From Corylus avellana (taxonomy: Eukaryota; Streptophyta; Magnoliopsida; Fagales; Betulaceae), in the NCBI RefSeq assembly GCF_901000735.1, contig NC_081543.1:33626771-33690770 (forward strand): a stretch of 64,000 bases of DNA, read 5' to 3'. The translations under genes were made by a program, and so were the position numbers. Every line of letters begins with the position of its first letter. Positions within the stretch are counted from its first letter, which is position 1. Below the pieces are notes generated by a model. That model had not been told where the DNA came from. It saw only the letters and a program-made list of their open reading frames with translations, and searched no databases. Below are positions 1-10,724 of the stretch, in pieces.

Positions 1-715
1 TCAACCGTCCAAAATTTAAATCTCTCTAAGTTTTTTTTTTCTTTCGAAAATTTAGTCCCTGGTCAATTGAAATGACAATAAAATTCCTGCCGTCAAAATT
101 TTTTAACAGCAATTAGGGCAACTCAAAACGCATCGTTTTACCTGATTAAAATATTAATTTTTTATTAATTTAATTTAAAAAATTAAATCTAAAAAAAAAA
201 AATTGAAAGGTGGCAGCCACCCAACCCCTATGGGGTGGCTCGCATGCCACCTCAGGGGTGGTTTGGGGTGGCATGCGGGCCACCCCATAGGTGGTTTGGG
301 GTGGCTTACGGCCTGTGGGCCACCCTAAATGCCCCTAGGGTGGTTTGCGGCCACCCTCAGGGGGTTTGGGGTGGCTCGTAGGCCACCCCTCCACTCGCGG
401 CAACCCATGGGTGGAAGGGTGGCCTGTGAGCCACCTCGGGGGTTTTTGGATGGCCCGCAGGCCACCCCAAACCACCCCTGAGATGGCCACCTAGGCGCCA
501 CCTCTGGCCACCCTTCAATTTTTATTTTATTTTTAAATTTTAAATTTAATATTTTAATAAGGTAAAACGGTACGTTTTGAGTGGCTCTAACAGCCGTTAA
601 AAAATTTTTATGGCAGGGATTTTATTGTCATTTCAATTGACCTAGGGATTAAATTTTCAAAAGAAAAAAAAAAAAAAAAAAAAAACTTAGGAAGATTTAA
701 ATTTTGGAAGATTGA
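1..715. mobile_element. Foldback (MITE-like) element with GC-rich hairpin core
   Basis: The outer about 180 bases on each side are inverted copies of each other: the first 30 bases pair with 686-715, and the arms then continue through poly(T)/poly(A), a CAATTGAAATGACAATAAAA stretch and a TACGTTTTGAGT-like stretch. The core, about 208-514, is strikingly GC-rich and built of many short GGGTGGC/GCCACCC palindromes. The left end coincides with the window edge, so a target-site duplication cannot be checked. No coding capacity is seen. The structure suggests a non-autonomous DNA element. The family is not identified. Confidence 0.6.
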
Positions 716-781
716 CTTAGGGAATTATTATACATTTTTCATTTTTTTATTGATTATCATTGGTTCACAACTCATTTGCAG

Positions 782-813
782 GTAATGCAGATAAGGTGTT
801 AGAGGATGACTAA
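782..813 (+). pseudogene. Terminal exon remnant of CACTA accessory transposase gene
   Basis: After an acceptor (ATTTGCAG, g at 781) the sequence reads GT AAT GCA GAT AAG in the phase used by the homologous exon of the neighbouring CACTA copy, then VLEDD and a TAA stop. The matching exon at 4359-4372 ends sooner (GNAG then TAG). Only this exon is recognisable on this side, so the gene is not functional here. Confidence 0.4.
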
Positions 814-1189
814 GTTAACTTGGACTGAGCACGTGGTTTCTCATCACTGATTGCTAAATTTTATATGTATTTTGTTACTATTTATTGATGTATATAGTTA
901 GATCAAACTATATGTTTGTTAAGACTAGTTGGAACTTATATGTGTTGTATATTTGTCTTTGATTGTATATTTGTAGCAGATAGAATAGAGATAGTTTGAT
1001 TGTATATTTGTTTTATGTTGTGTTGGAACGTATTTTCGATGTAGATATTTGTAGTGTTGTAACGTATTTTCGATGTATATATTTGTTTTATTTTGTGTTA
1101 TGTTGGAACGTAGTATATGTGTTGGAATTTTGTTTAATTAATTTGTGTTGGAATTTCATATGTACTGGATGTATATGTAAATTGAATTA

Positions 1190-1694
1190 GAATTTTATAT
1201 GTGTATTGGGTTGGATGTATTGGATATGTTTGATGTATTAGATTAATTGGATGTATTTGATATGTTGGATGTATTTGATTAATTTGATGTATTGAATTAA
1301 TTGGATTTATTTGATTAATTTGATATATTAGATATTTTTGATGTATTGGATATGTTTGATCAAATGTTTGATGTATTAGATTAATTAGATGTATTGGATT
1401 AATTGGATGTATTGGATGTAAATGTAGATATTGGATTGAATTAAATGTATTGGATAATGTAAATGTAGTTATTGGATTGAATGTATATATATTGAATGCA
1501 TTGGATATCAGGTTAATGCGTAAATCTGAGTATAAACCCGAATAATTTAGAAAATATATAAATGAGAAAAAATGAAAAAGATTTTTGACGTGTCAAACGG
1601 TGTGAATATTTGTTTTGTTTTGTGTTGTGTTGGAACGTAGTAAATGTGTTGCAATTTTGTTTAATTAATTTGTATTTGAATTTCATATGTATTG

Positions 1695-1733
<39 letters not shown>

Positions 1734-2290
1734 AATGTATTGGATATTAGGTTAATGTGTAAATCTGGGTATAAACCCGAATAATTCAGAAAATATATAA
1801 ATGAGAAAAAAAATGAAAAAAGATTTTTGACGTGTCAAACGGTGTGAATATTTGTTTTGTTTTGTGTTGTGTTGGAACGTAGTAAATGTGTTACAATTTT
1901 GTTTTTATAAATTTGTATTGGAATTTCATATGTATTAGATGTATATGCAAATTAAATTGGAATTTCATATGTGTATTGGGTTGGATGTATTGGATATGTT
2001 TGATGTATTTGATTAATTGGATGTATTGGATATGTTTGTTGTATTAGATATGTTTGATGTATTGGATATGTTTGATGAATTTGATATGTTTGAAGTATTG
2101 GGTTAATTGGATGTATTTTATTAATTGGATGTATTGGAGATGTTTGATGTCTTGGATATGTTTGATGTATTTGATGTATTGGATTAATTGGATGCAAAGA
2201 TATTGGATGTAAATGTAGATATTTGATTGAATTGAATGTATTGGATTTGATGTATTGGATATTGGATATTAAATGTATTATATTGGATAT
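1190..2290. repeat. AT-rich minisatellite of the CACTA arm
   Basis: Irregular tandem units based on TTGGATGTATTGGATATG and TTTGATGTATT fill about 1190-1500 and 1960-2290. A roughly 300-bp unit around them is itself duplicated: the text from TGTGTTGGAACGTAGTA through GACGTGTCAAACGGTGTGA occurs twice. A (TA)n run lies at about 1698-1729. The same minisatellite appears inverted at about 3590-3990 and 13340-13660. Reading frames here are low-complexity and not genes. Confidence 0.7.
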
Positions 2291-2866
2291 CACGTTAATA
2301 TGTAAAACTGAGTATAAACCCGAATAATTCAGAAAATATATAAATTAAAAAAAAAAAAGATTTTTGACGTGTCAAACGGTGTGACATGCCAATAATTTTT
2401 TTGACGTGGTGAGTAAAAAAAAAATTTACGTGATAAATTTCACCACGTCAAAATTTTTTTTTGTCATGTGGCATTTTCACCACATCAATAATTTTTGATG
2501 TGGAAAAACTGGAACATCAATTTTTTTTATTTTTTTTTGACGTTCCAGTTTCTGACACGTCAGAAATTACTGACGTGTTAACATTAACATGTCAAAAACT
2601 TGAATTTTTTTACACCCGCCCTTTTAACCGTTGAGACACGTAAAAAATGACACGTCAGAAAGGGTTTTCTGACGTGTCAGTACCATTGACACGTCAGAAA
2701 TGGTTGGTCAAAAAAAAAAAAGAAAAGATTTTTGTAGTGTTCGTGAATTAATTAATTAATAAGTTAATTTGTTAAAACTAAACTACTAGCTAGTAATGAA
2801 CCTGCCATACTTATTTTTAAGTGCATCATTTCCACTTCTGTCACCACAAACTCTTTCACCTCGTCT

Positions 2867-2874
2867 TATTTATA
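2867..2874 (+). promoter_or_regulatory. TATA box of the RALF gene
   Basis: TATTTATA lies 96 bases before the ATG of the RALF gene, in the non-transposon DNA that starts at 2740. The whole private promoter between the CACTA end and the ATG is only about 230 bases. Confidence 0.5.
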
Positions 2875-2969
2875 GGCCTCATTATGAAAGTTCGTCTAGC
2901 AACACATCATTTGCTTCAAAGACATAAAAGTACGACATAGTATTTCTACAATAGATTTGGTTGAAAGAC

Positions 2970-3200
2970 ATGGCGACATCCAATGCATTGGTTATTTGCC
3001 TTGCCGCTCTCTTGGTTTGCTCAGTTGTGTTTGTTCAATGTAAAGTTATTGGATATGGGCCTATTAGAGGCGGCGTGGGAAACCCTTGTAAGGGTCATCC
3101 GAGCTGCCTGCCTCCACCGGCCAACCCTTACGGAAGGGGTTGTCAAAAAGGCCAGAGGTGCAGGAGTTCACCACCACCATCCATGACGGCGCGCACTTGA
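2970..3200 (+). CDS. RALF-like secreted peptide (short, four-cysteine type)
   Basis: A 76-residue secreted peptide of the RALF family, apoplastic signals sensed by CrRLK1L receptor kinases with LLG co-receptors. A hydrophobic signal peptide covers about residues 1-24. The mature part begins KVIGYGPIRGG, matching the YISY-like receptor-binding start. It then has four cysteines (40, 46, 58, 64) with the family signature NPYGRGC...RCR, and ends in a proline/serine tail. There is no RRxL protease site or prodomain, as in the short RALF clade. Start: the first ATG, with the context AAGACATGGCG. Single exon. The gene sits in a 582-base island between two CACTA termini. A nearly identical copy is at 12715-12945, which may be the same gene assembled twice. 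Confidence 0.85.
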   Translation: MATSNALVICLAALLVCSVVFVQCKVIGYGPIRGGVGNPCKGHPSCLPPPANPYGRGCQKGQRCRSSPPPSMTART

Positions 3201-3321
3201 AAATGAAGAATACTTTGATGATCATTATGTTGATGATGCTTTGATATTCATTTTCATGAAATAAATTGGAGAAAGTTTTTCCATTATTATATATCTTTTT
3301 ACAATTTTCTCATGTGTAAGT

Positions 3322-5013
3322 CACTACAAAAATTGCATTTTTTTTTACCAATCATTTCTGAAGTGTCAGTGCCATTGACACGTTAGAAAACTCTTCTAAC
3401 ATGTGTTTTTTGATGTGTCTCAACGGTTAAAATGGCAGGTGTCAAAAAATCCAAGTTTTTGATGTGGCATTTTCACCACATCAAAAATTTTTGACATGTC
3501 ACACCGTTTGATACGTCAAAAAAAAAATATTTTTTTAAAATTTATATATTTTCTGAATTATTCGGGTTTATACCTAGATTTGCGTATTAACCTGATATAC
3601 ATTCAATATATATATCCAATATATCCAATACATTCAATCCAATACATCCAATATCCAACATCAATATCCAATATCCAATACATTCAATCCAATATCTACA
3701 TTTACATTATTCAATTCAATTCAATTCAATTTAATTCAATCCAATATCTACATTTAAATTATCCAATACATTCAATTCAATCCAATTTTTACATTTACAT
3801 CCAATTAATCCAACAACATCTCCAATACATCCAACATCTCCAAGACATCAAATACATCAAACATATCTAATATATTAAACATATCCAACCCCATTTCAAA
3901 CATATCCAATACATCAAACATATCCAACCCCATTTCAAACATATCCAACACATCCAACCCAATACACATATAAAATTCCAATTCAATTTGCATATACATC
4001 CAATACATATGAAATTCCAACACAAATTAATTAAACAAAATTCCAACACATATACTACGTTCCAACACAACATAAAACAAAACAAATATATACATCGAAA
4101 ATACGTTCCAACGCTACAAATATCTACATCGAAAATACATTCTAACACAACAAAAAACAAATATACAATCCAATTATTTTTGTTCCAACTACTCTCAACA
4201 AACATATAGCAAACTATATGTTTGTTATACATAGTAACAAAATATATATATACAAACAAATACATCAACAAATAGTAACAAAATATATATACACAAATAG
4301 CGATGAGAAACCACATGCTCAGTCCAAGTCTAGCCCAATGATAGTCATCCCCCAACGCCTAGCCCGCATTACCTGCAAATGAGTTGTGAACTAATGATCA
4401 TCAATAAAAAAAAATCTAAAATACAGATATACAATGATGCAAATATACGTTAGTCCTAAAATGAACCACAGGAACAATGCGTTGCTAATTGAGAATTTTG
4501 TGGGGACACAATTCTAACAGTTAAAGTGATCGATGCGGGCTATAGTCATGTTAACCGAAGAATTACAAAAACAACACAAATATAGCATTACCTCTATCGG
4601 GCGCGAATCCAAATGTCGATGCGAGCATTGCCTCAAGTTGGCGGAAACAGGCCTCAAAGATGGCATCTTTCTCTGCTATCTGCGCTTTTTGTTCTTCAAT
4701 CTTTTTGTCCATCGCATCTATCGCACGTTTTTGTTCTATCCGCTCATCTTCAAATTCTCTAATTCTATCCGTCATCTGTGAGAATGAGGAGTTCCAAGGA
4801 TTCTGAGACCGTGCCTGGGACGGTGTATAGTACGAATGTATGCTGCCCCGCATCAGTAGAACATTCGAACCCACTTGTCGGACCCTGCCAGCATACTCAG
4901 GCTTATTTCCGTGCGCCTGAGCATACGCGTCATTCGGTGTCCACCGTACCGTCCCTTCAGTCACGCTTGACGTCAATGCCGGGTCAGTGGGTATCAATTC
5001 CTTCATCCTCTCC
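3322..5013 (-). mobile_element. CACTA element (cut off by assembly gap)
   Basis: It starts CACTACAAAAATT at 3322, preceded by AGT. Subterminal ACGT motifs and an inverted minisatellite follow, then two exons of a transposase-related gene on the minus strand. The sequence stops at the 100-N gap. The other copy (13067-15350) shows the complete element with an AGT duplication on both sides. This copy has extra TCAAT-type repeat units around 3715-3785 that the other lacks. Confidence 0.8.
4359..5013 (-). pseudogene. CACTA accessory transposase (Transposase_24/Ptta-En-Spm type), partial
   Basis: Exon 4592-5013 (running into the gap) encodes a segment with [17 protein letters not shown] and a GRVRQVG motif, typical of the plant Ptta/En/Spm transposase family. 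A charged coiled coil (MTDRIREFEDERIEQKRAID) and FGFAPDRG follow. A donor at AGAG|GTAATG leads to a 14-base last exon at 4359-4372 (GNAG, then TAG). Upstream exons are missing. The W codon (TGG) after SQNP is intact here, whereas the other copy has TGA. This is a remnant of an element gene, not a host gene. Confidence 0.6.
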
Positions 5014-5113
5014 NNNNNNNNNNNNNNNNNNNNNNNNNNNNNNNNNNNNNNNNNNNNNNNNNNNNNNNNNNNNNNNNNNNNNNNNNNNNNNNNNNNNNNN
5101 NNNNNNNNNNNNN
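5014..5113. other. Assembly gap (100 N)
   Basis: Exactly 100 N, the conventional length for a gap of unknown size. The sequence before it matches the sequence after the second gap, and the sequence after it matches 36958 onward. Confidence 0.99.
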
Positions 5114-6138
5114 TAAACTGGTGGGCAGTTAGGTTATAGATAATTGGGATGGACCAATTTATCAGGCAGAGATTGAGGCATCCACCTTGAGCTTTACCTT
5201 GCTCCCGACTAGGGATAGTAATTTAATTAAACGGGTCAGATCTTTTAATTTTAATCCCTTAATTTCGTGTTGGAGTTTGTGGATTATTTTAAAAATTGTC
5301 AACAATCAATGTCACGTAGGGGGAGACCAGTAGTGGCCTTGGTCCCCCGTGCAAATTAGGAAAAAAAATTTTAAGGTTAAAAAAATAATTTAAAGTATGT
5401 TTTGCCAATTGGTTTCTCCCCAAAAAATTTTTGGCCCTTGGTCCCCACCCAAACTCAAACCTGACTCCGTCCCAGACCCTAACTTGATCTATTTAATTAA
5501 GCGGTTAGACCACTCAAACATAATTCTATTAATTTCATGCCGGTTCGTGTATTCTGTCAAAAATTGATGGCCTTGGTGGTAACATTGAATTTAGCCTGTA
5601 AACTTCTTCTTCAAAAAAAAAAAAAATTAGCCTGTAAACAATGCCTGGCACAAGCAGCCAAATTGTTCCTCCATTGGAATGTGATACCGTGTGCTGGAAA
5701 CTCAAAACCAGGCTCTCCAACCATGCCCTGCTTCTTGCAATTATATCACAATGACAAGTTTGCAATTATATCAGCAGCCAATGCCACGGATGGTTGCTTC
5801 TTTAGTAGTTGGCAGCCTCGCTGGAGATAAAACACCCAAGGGAATTGAAGATTGCAGCATTTTTTTTAATTTTTTTTTTTAAAAAAATTATTGTCAAGAT
5901 TTTTAAACTTTGTAATTATAATCCTGCAGAATACAAAACTTTATTGCAACGTGTTAACAAGTTTTGTGGTGGATGGTGTGCACATCACATGAATATTAGA
6001 GACATACTTGGTGTTCATTTTGTTGAGAAACTTCAGGTCATACAAGTTAGACCAATGCCACGCATCTAACAAGAAGCTAAAACCATACATGCTTAACAAA
6101 TAGAAAGAAAGCAATTAACATGTTGCAATTCTCTACAT
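5114..6138. other. Non-coding start of the duplicated block
   Basis: It aligns with 36958-37984 at high identity with small indels. No supported gene is seen. Short open frames differ between the two versions through poly(A)/poly(T) length changes, so they are not conserved as proteins. Confidence 0.6.
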
Positions 6139-6840
6139 TAGGGGTGAGAATGCGACCCGATAATAACTGCTCGCATCCGCTATTTGTACTTATCCGCAAT
6201 CGGCCGCTATCTGCTGTTTGCATCCGATGTAGATAGTAGAAACTAAAATCGCAAATGCGAATGCGAATAGCAGTTTTAGAGTATACAGATGCAGATAATA
6301 TCCGCATTCCTTTATATATTTAATATATAATTTATATATATACATATATATTATATTTAATATTTTTTAATTTATGTTTGTGGGATTTGTTATTTATGTT
6401 TCTTCTATTTGCTGAATTTGTAATGTTGTTGGATTTCACTTTTAAGAAACTCTTCAGATTTGTTTTGATTTAATTTCTTTATATGTTATTCCTTTTATTA
6501 TTATTATTATTTAAAATGTTTTTTTCTCGTGAAGCTAAATATTAAATAATATATGAGATAAAAATTTATTGGCCAAATGATTAGCAAGTGTGATCTGAAT
6601 AATAGTGTTCAAGTATAAATAATGTATTTTTTTTTTTGTTTTGTATTTATTAAAAGTAATAATTAGTGAATAATAACTTCAAGGTCTAAAACGCTCATTA
6701 CCTTAAATGCGGATAGTGGATAATATTCGTATTTATTATCAACATTAACCATACGAATGCGGATGCAAATATCAAAAATCATTATTTGCATTTTGTGGAT
6801 GTGAATATTGCTATTATTTATATTGGCATTTTCACCCCTA
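6139..6840. mobile_element. hAT-like MITE (copy 1)
   Basis: The ends TAGGGGTGAGAATGCG and GCATTTTCACCCCTA are inverted repeats of the TAGGGxTG type usual for hAT elements. Subterminal GCGAATGCGAATAGC / GCGGATAGTGGATAA motifs recur near both ends. The interior is AT-rich and non-coding. No convincing 8-bp duplication survives. The same insertion is present at 37985-38703, so it predates the split of the two block versions. Confidence 0.6.
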
Positions 6841-7583
6841 TAGTATGCATACTGCTGATAACAAAAGTCAACCACTACCGCCTTTTAGGAAGGAGATTTA
6901 CTTGCAAGAAAAAGGAAAAAGACATCTGAAGGCTGCCAGTCCGAAGACCAGAGGCCCTTTGACACTCAAGTCAATAGAGCCCCTCAGCCCATTGCCCAAG
7001 TCGAGAGGGAGATGAAAGCTAGTAAAAGATAGTGAAAATGGTGCTTGAAACCCTAGGCCAGAAAGGCGATATCCTGTGGTACATTCCATGAAGATGGGGG
7101 TGCATCAAGCTATTGGTCTTGGGGCTGGTGTAGTTTAGCCATTAGGCCTAGTCCTAATATGATCTTCTGCTTTCTCAGTAGCCAGGCCTCAGAGACCTGT
7201 TGGTTTATAATATGGTTCTCCAGTAATTCTCAAATTCCTTTAGTTGATTAATATGCTAATCAAATCGTAAGAATATTAATTTATCTTAAGAATATTAAGA
7301 ATATTAATTTATCAAAACCAGTGAAAGTTTTAGGATGCTTATGAAATTTATCCTAAAAAGAAAGAAAAAATAAAATGCTAGAATCTCAAATATTTTATAA
7401 CTCTTTATAATGGATATTTGACAAAACAACCAATAATATCCCCAATTTTTTGTAAAACATGGTTTAATTGGTAACAGATATTGCATTATATAAACATGGT
7501 TACAGAGTTTGTACATCCTAAAACAAAAAAGGAACCAAAAAAATTAACGAGAAACAAAGACAAAATCAGAAAAAGTTCTTCTT
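6841..7583. other. Conserved non-coding block downstream of cyclin gene
   Basis: About 6890-7200 is less AT-rich than its surroundings and almost identical to 38755-39065. One plus frame reads ARKRKKTSEGCQ... to EREMKASKR followed by TAG at about 6903-7030. It has no start codon and no recognised family, so it may be a gene fragment. From about 7217 the sequence is shared with 9829 onward, which marks the edge of the cyclin tandem unit. The remainder is the cyclin 3' flank. Confidence 0.4.
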
Positions 7584-8426
7584 TTAAGGTATCAGAGCAA
7601 CTGCATCCCATGTAGAATCAGAGTATTTTCCAAAAACCTTTCTGTTGGGCATCCCATGCGCAGTCATCTTAGCTAATCGCAGAAGCATTTTGGCACAAGA
7701 AGCGATTTCTCGCTTGGAATAACCAGTCTTTTGAAGAGTTTTGGCCCACTCCCTGCCATGGCTTCTTTCAGGTATGCAGGATCGCGCTGCGTGGATGGCA
7801 GAGGCAGCAATCATGGACGGCGAATGCAGTGTAGTTGTAGCATAATCGTTCATCGCAAGTTCCCCAAAATAGAAAGCCATGTTGTTCAAGAGTCGGTTAG
7901 TAATCCCAAAAGATCCAAGAAGTTCGACCAAGAAAGAATGGATGGTTGGAACCATAATCTTCCATCCCAACTTGTTTAGGATTTTCTTTTCCATGGAATT
8001 GATTTGTTCTTGAGTGAAAGGAGCATCAAATAAGCATGTGAAGTAAGTTTCTGGGATCATGTCTTGGAAATCTATAGCAGAAGGGAACCGTTTCTCTTCA
8101 TATTTGCAGGCTATGACTAACGCCGCCATAGCCACCAGCTTCAACTCGGACCACGAAACAACCACCGACGGCAGAGAGCGGTCAACAACGTTGACAGCAA
8201 GAAACAGAGTCTCCTGCTCAAAACCGAAATCCATATGCACTTGTATCAACCAATCCACTAGAATTACTCTTACGTTGTAAGTCAAGTAATTCTTCTTCAC
8301 TCTGCTCTGCTTCTCAATACGCTTGTAAAAGCCGTACATATCTTCTTCTTCTTCCATTGCTGCTACGTTTTTTGTATGGTGCTTCTTCTTTTTTATTAAT
8401 GGACGGAGGAAATTAGCAATACCCAT
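7584..8426 (-). CDS. Short intronless B-type cyclin, copy A1
   Basis: A 280-residue protein. DMYGFYKRIEKQSR and VRVILVDWLIQVH open the cyclin box, followed by ETLFLAVNVVDR, MAALVIACKYEEKRFPSA and the second fold (YFGELAMNDYATTT, KMLLRLAK). It ends KYSDSTWDAVALIP, matching the C-terminus of B1 cyclins. It would activate a mitotic CDK. About 60 residues precede the CDK-binding box, against about 150-200 in usual plant B1 cyclins, and they contain neither an RxxLxxIxN destruction box nor a KEN box. Plant cyclin B genes normally have many introns and this one has none, which suggests a retrogene origin. Conserved FLS in the DRFLS motif is changed to SLP. The start is the ATG at 8426; an upstream GTG in frame is ignored. 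Confidence 0.8.
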   Translation of the reverse strand: MGIANFLRPLIKKKKHHTKNVAAMEEEEDMYGFYKRIEKQSRVKKNYLTYNVRVILVDWLIQVHMDFGFEQETLFLAVNVVDRSLPSVVVSWSELKLVAMAALVIACKYEEKRFPSAIDFQDMIPETYFTCLFDAPFTQEQINSMEKKILNKLGWKIMVPTIHSFLVELLGSFGITNRLLNNMAFYFGELAMNDYATTTLHSPSMIAASAIHAARSCIPERSHGREWAKTLQKTGYSKREIASCAKMLLRLAKMTAHGMPNRKVFGKYSDSTWDAVALIP

Positions 8427-8480
8427 TATCTCAAACACTAAAATTCACTCTTTAATTGCTGAGAAAAAAGAGATGAAAAG

Positions 8481-8564
8481 TATTTATATAGGCAAAGAGG
8501 CAGAGGTTTCCTATTCCTGGGAGTTGGAGAGGTTGTTTCTCACCGCCTTTGCTATCAACGGTCA
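8481..8564 (-). promoter_or_regulatory. Promoter of cyclin A1: TATA box and MSA-like core
   Basis: On the minus strand TATATAAATA (8481-8490) lies about 55 bases before the ATG. Upstream, CAACGGTCA (8556-8564 on the plus strand) contains AACGG, the core of the mitosis-specific activator bound by three-repeat MYB proteins in G2/M promoters, with the YYA that follows it in the consensus. Both elements are kept in all four cyclin copies. Confidence 0.5.
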
Positions 8565-8599
8565 TAAGCCTAATTTCAAATCAAGACTATACATATGCT

Positions 8600-9828
8600 T
8601 GTGACTCAAAAGGCCCAGTAAGCGGCAAGCCCATGGGCTAGGGACGGGGGTGGGCAAAGATTTTGACAAAAAAAATAAATGGAAAAAAAATAAAAAACCT
8701 CCATTAACTAACAATCGTTTTTAAAAAAATTCTATGAAAGTTTAAAGTGTACTAAAGTGGTATATCAAACTGTAAAAGTGTGTCAAAAATGTCAATTTTT
8801 TTAATTATATTTCTATAATGCCATTATTTTCTTAAAAACTGAAATAAAAAATTAATAAAATTAAAAATTAAACTAAACTATTTTTTAAACCAAGAAAAAA
8901 GAAAAAACCCAAGGGGTGGATAAATACCAAAACAGAAGGTTTTTGTTTTTTTTTTTTGGAAATAAACCCAGAATAAGTTTATATAATTTATAATGTAAGG
9001 TTAGGGTTTTGATCGCTTAATTAGGATTTTATGTGTAAGGATAAAAACCTTAGCGTACTTCTGTCTAACGTTAGAATGAGATTGTATTGACTTAAAGTTA
9101 AGATGTCCGAGATAGTGGATGGACGATTGAGGTAAGAAATTGACTATGAAACTGTTTATATTTAATGTGCGATATGATTTTCTTGCATATTATTTGAGAT
9201 TGTTTCCTTGCTTATGAATTTTGGAGACCACATCAAATGAACAATACTTGCATTTTATGACATGATGGTCTATTATTATATGGGTTTGACCCTATGGTCA
9301 CAAGAGATTTATGTTTATGTTATGTTTTGCTTTGGACTCAATTATTATTTGTGACAGGCGTACCATGTACGAATTGGGTCACTAGTACGACTTTGTTAAT
9401 AGTGTGGGCCACCCGAAATTGAACTCAATCAAACTGTTAGTATATAACGGTATTGAGCAATATTCGAATCTTGTGAAGAGAATGATATAGACGTGATGAG
9501 AAATATTAAATGCCCAAGAAAGAGAGAGAGGCTGAACCAATATTAAATGAGAATTCCCTTGCATATTATTTGATACTTTATTTTTTTTTTTATGAAATTT
9601 CACGAACATAAAGCTCTTACATCGCTGAGCATATAACTCTGAAAAATCATAGCCACAAGTTATAAAGGTTACAAAGTCATAAAAATGACTTCAAGCTTTC
9701 GCTAACACATGTACAATTACATTTAAAGAACAGATTTGCTTCGTACATATTAGATCTAGGACATGGGTAGCCCAAATACAAAAACAAAAATAAAAAACAA
9801 TTAGAAACTAAAAATCCAGTCGTAATCC
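8600..9828. other. Spacer between tandem cyclin units
   Basis: AT-rich with no supported gene. About 8978-9590 is a unit present three times in the window (also about 40800-41230 with an internal deletion, and 46229-46930). Its landmarks are a GTAAGGTTAGGGTTTTGATC stretch and GGGTCACTAGTACGACTTTG. Confidence 0.5.
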
Positions 9829-10724
9829 TCAAATTCCTTTAATTGATTTGTATGCTAATCAAACCGTAAGAATATTAATTTATCTTGTGGACTTGCTAAT
9901 AATATCTTAGGCTCTTAGTCCTCCACATACTATTGTGAGTTATGAAACTTGGAATTAAAGGACTTATATACAATCAAAATGAGACGCAACAGTGAAAGAT
10001 ATTAGTGAATTAGGTACTCTATTTTTTTTTGGGGGGGACATTTCAACCAACACATTCTCCTGCAAGAACAAGAAGTTCAATTATCTTGCATGTTTCATGG
10101 CCAAAATTATAATCTGTTTCCACATTCTTCCATGTTTCAGCACATTCCATTGCACGGAATCTCAATTCTTGGGAGGCACTAAAATTAGAATTCCTAAATC
10201 ATGAGTTTGAGGGCTATAAAAAAAATTCCTTTCTACCCAACTTTTTGCCTTAACTTTTTGCACCACTTTCAATTTCATGATAAAAAAAATCCTTTTCTAC
10301 CCATCTTTGCAATTGAATTTTAATTTTTTTATAAAACAAAAAGAGGGTATTTTTACAAAAATTAACGGAGAATCCTAACGGAATTGAGTAATTGAAAAAA
10401 AATTAAAAGTTCAATACACTTAATCAAGGGTTTTTTTAACTTTTAAGGTAATGTCAAAACGAGTGAAAATTCTGGGATGCTTACGAAGTTTCTCCTAAAA
10501 AAAAAATAAATAAATAAAATGCTAGAATCTCAAATATTTTATAACTCTTTATAATGGATATTTGACAAAACAACCAATAATATCCCCAATTTTTTGAAAA
10601 ACATGGTTTAATTGGTAACATATTGCATTTATAAACTTGGTTACAGAGTTTGTACATCCTAAAACAAAAAAGGAACCAAAAAAAATAACGAGAAACAAAA
10701 ACAAAATCAGAAAAATCTCTTCTT
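9829..10724. other. 3' flank of cyclin B1 copy, non-coding
   Basis: It begins with the CTCAAATTCCTTTAATTGAT text that also opens the downstream flank of the other cyclin unit (7217 onward). It aligns with about 41470-42345. No gene is supported. Short minus frames reach into the 3' flank of the cyclin but are not conserved in start or end. Confidence 0.45.

Larger units (their letters stand above)
745..2739 (+). mobile_element. CACTA (En/Spm) element, right end facing RALF
   Basis: It ends with TTTTTGTAGTG at 2739, the reverse complement of the CACTACAAAAA terminus of CACTA elements. Just inside lie many subterminal ACGT-centred motifs (TGACGTGTCA, TGACACGTCAG). Further inside is an AT-rich minisatellite. 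The stretch 745-900 is the inverted homologue of about 4240-4400 in the neighbouring element. A splice-acceptor-like TTTGCAG before 782 and a short open end to TAA at 813 look like the last exon of the same transposase-type gene found in the next element. No left terminus is visible, so it is truncated or extends beyond the window, interrupted by the foldback element. Confidence 0.65.

Noticed and set aside
1952..2293. Minus-strand frame rich in His, Ile, Gln and Pro repeats
   Set aside because: Direct translation of the AT-rich minisatellite.
3867..4355. 162-codon minus frame, repeated at 13551-14039
   Set aside because: Covers the CACTA minisatellite and intron; low complexity, Cys/Trp-rich from repeat units, no family.
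5537..6069. Overlapping plus frames after gap 1
   Set aside because: Broken by homopolymer differences between the two block versions; no recognisable domain.
7304..7516. Minus frame of about 70 codons repeated behind each cyclin
   Set aside because: Lies in the 3' flank, and its end differs between copies through indels; not maintained as a protein.
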